Shown here one piece after another: positions 63,119 through 64,000 of a DNA stretch of 64,000 bases. A model generated the notes under the pieces. It was not told where the DNA came from. It saw nothing but the letters and a program-made list of their open reading frames with translations, and ran no database searches. The position numbers were made by a program, and so were the translations under genes. Numbering within the stretch: position 1 is the stretch's first letter; each line of letters opens with the position of its first letter. This stretch comes from Pseudomonadota bacterium (GTDB lineage Bacteria > Pseudomonadota > Gammaproteobacteria > Steroidobacterales > Steroidobacteraceae): assembly GCA_018241525.1 (NCBI GenBank), contig JAFEDR010000009.1, forward strand, positions 372,001-436,000. Reading direction: 5' to 3'.

Positions 63119-64000
63119 GTGTCCGAACCCGTTCTTAAGTCGATTCCGACGCCCCGGCGGCCGCTGGTCCGGGCCTTCCGGCGCGGAATACCTCCGCTGC
63201 TCGTGGCCACCGCGCTCCTCGCGGGGATGGCCGGCTGCGGCCGCGGCGGCGCCCGCGGACCCGGAGGTGCAACCCCGGTGACGGTCGTGACGCTTAAGGC
63301 CACGCCGGTCGAGCTGACGCGGGAGCTGCCCGGCAGAACCGTGCCGTTCCTCGTGGCGGACGTACGGCCGCAGGCCACCGGCATCGTGCGCGCGCGACTG
63401 TTCCGCGAGGGCGCGGCGGTCCGGGCCGGCCAGGCGCTCTACCAGCTCGACGACACGCTCTACCGGGCGCAGTTCGAGAGCGCGCGTGCGGCGCTCGCCA
63501 AGGCCGAGGCCGCGAACGAGGTCGCCCGCCTCGCCGCCCGTCGCGCCGACGAGCTGGTGCGCACGCACGCGATCAGCGCGCAGGACCACGACAACGCCGT
63601 CGCGGCCGAGCGGCAGGCGGCGGCCGAGGTCGACGCCGAGAAGGCCGCGCTGGAGACGAGCCGCGTGAACCTCGACTACACGCGCATCACCTCGCCGATC
63701 ACCGGACGCATCGGCAAGTCGGCCGTGACCGCCGGCGCGCTCGTGATCGCGAACCAGACGGCCCCGCTCGCCACCGTGCAGCAGCTCGACCCGATGTACG
63801 TCGAGGTCAGCCAGGCGAGCAGCGAGTGGCTGCGGCTCAAGGAGGACGTCGACGCCGGCCGCCTGCAGCCGGGCGGCGCGGGCTCGCGCGTCACCGTGCT
63901 CCTCGAGGACGGGCGACGCTACGCCGAGGATGGCCGCCTCGAGTTCGCCGACGTGACCGTCGACACCGGCACCGGCAGCTTCGCGGTCCGCGCCGTGGTG
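63119..64000 (+). CDS. RND efflux periplasmic adaptor lipoprotein (AcrA/MexA type; partial, 3' end beyond window)
   Basis: 294 codons are visible from GTG 63119, and the frame is open at the window edge. The leader has basic residues and a lipobox-like GMAGC (Cys40). Adaptor features in order: TPVTVVTLKATPVELTRELP, the barrel-sandwich half-motif ATGIVRARLFREGAAVRAGQ with LYQLDDTLYR, a coiled-coil hairpin (SARAALAKAEAANEVARLAA), and the second half-motif YTRITSPITGRIG. It joins an inner-membrane RND pump to an outer-membrane channel; the pump gene should follow. An unusually long N-terminal extension precedes the membrane-anchor segment; a later GTG could shorten it. Confidence 0.88.
   Translation, partial: MSEPVLKSIPTPRRPLVRAFRRGIPPLLVATALLAGMAGCGRGGARGPGGATPVTVVTLKATPVELTRELPGRTVPFLVADVRPQATGIVRARLFREGAAVRAGQALYQLDDTLYRAQFESARAALAKAEAANEVARLAARRADELVRTHAISAQDHDNAVAAERQAAAEVDAEKAALETSRVNLDYTRITSPITGRIGKSAVTAGALVIANQTAPLATVQQLDPMYVEVSQASSEWLRLKEDVDAGRLQPGGAGSRVTVLLEDGRRYAEDGRLEFADVTVDTGTGSFAVRAVV

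Overview
The window is a very GC-rich, densely coded proteobacterial chromosome segment. Three large TonB-dependent receptors, several lipoproteins with clear lipoboxes, an RND efflux adaptor and periplasmic peptidases show a Gram-negative cell with an outer membrane. The gene types would suit an environmental gammaproteobacterium (Steroidobacterales/Nevskiales-like), but the lineage is inferred from gene style only. I see no rRNA, tRNA, CRISPR array, transposase or phage gene, and codon style looks uniform.

Layout. (A) 1-9809: a LacI-controlled uptake locus. On the minus strand lie lacI, an Oar-like TonB receptor, a tryptophan-halogenase-family flavoprotein and a GH144-type glucanase lipoprotein. 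Divergent on the plus strand are an orphan MalK-type ATPase and an esterase lipoprotein. Two LacI-type operators 21 bp apart sit between the lacI promoter and its start codon. (B) 10100-16270: a tight five-gene operon (glutamine-synthetase-like ligase, aldehyde dehydrogenase, Fe-alcohol dehydrogenase, class I amidotransferase, ethanolamine-type permease) that reads as ethanolamine use by gamma-glutamylation. (C) 16320-22496: Na/Pi cotransporter, repeat-containing lipoprotein, M3 peptidase, amino acid permease. (D) 22512-27705: taurine-type module with xsc, an FAD amine oxidase, a SnoaL-like protein and a MocR/TauR-type regulator, with TauR-like repeats upstream of the operon. (E) 28040-35232: TonB receptor followed by two TPR-sulfotransferases, the second with an N-terminal SEC-C motif. 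(F) 35244-41368: 2-aminoethylphosphonate (AEP) module with phnW, a GntR regulator, an FAD oxidoreductase, phnA and phnY, and two matching operator sites. (G) 41387-47847: branched-chain-type aminotransferase, fatty acid desaturase, DUF5690 transporter-like protein, FAD oxidoreductase and MFS transporter. (H) 47938-59221: TPR lipoprotein, a pair of acyl-CoA dehydrogenases, M28 peptidase, TonB receptor, amidohydrolase. (I) 59253-64000: orphan LuxR-type response regulator, soluble PAS chemoreceptor with CheW, and the start of an RND efflux operon.

The most striking theme is that modules B, D and F handle three compounds with the same 2-aminoethyl skeleton: ethanolamine, taurine and AEP. All three occur as lipid head groups or related metabolites. 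Each module removes or masks the amine and delivers a C2 unit (glycine, acetyl phosphate or acetate). D and F each carry their own regulator and a recognisable candidate operator. The product calls rest on family resemblance read from the sequence; the pathway readings are inference.
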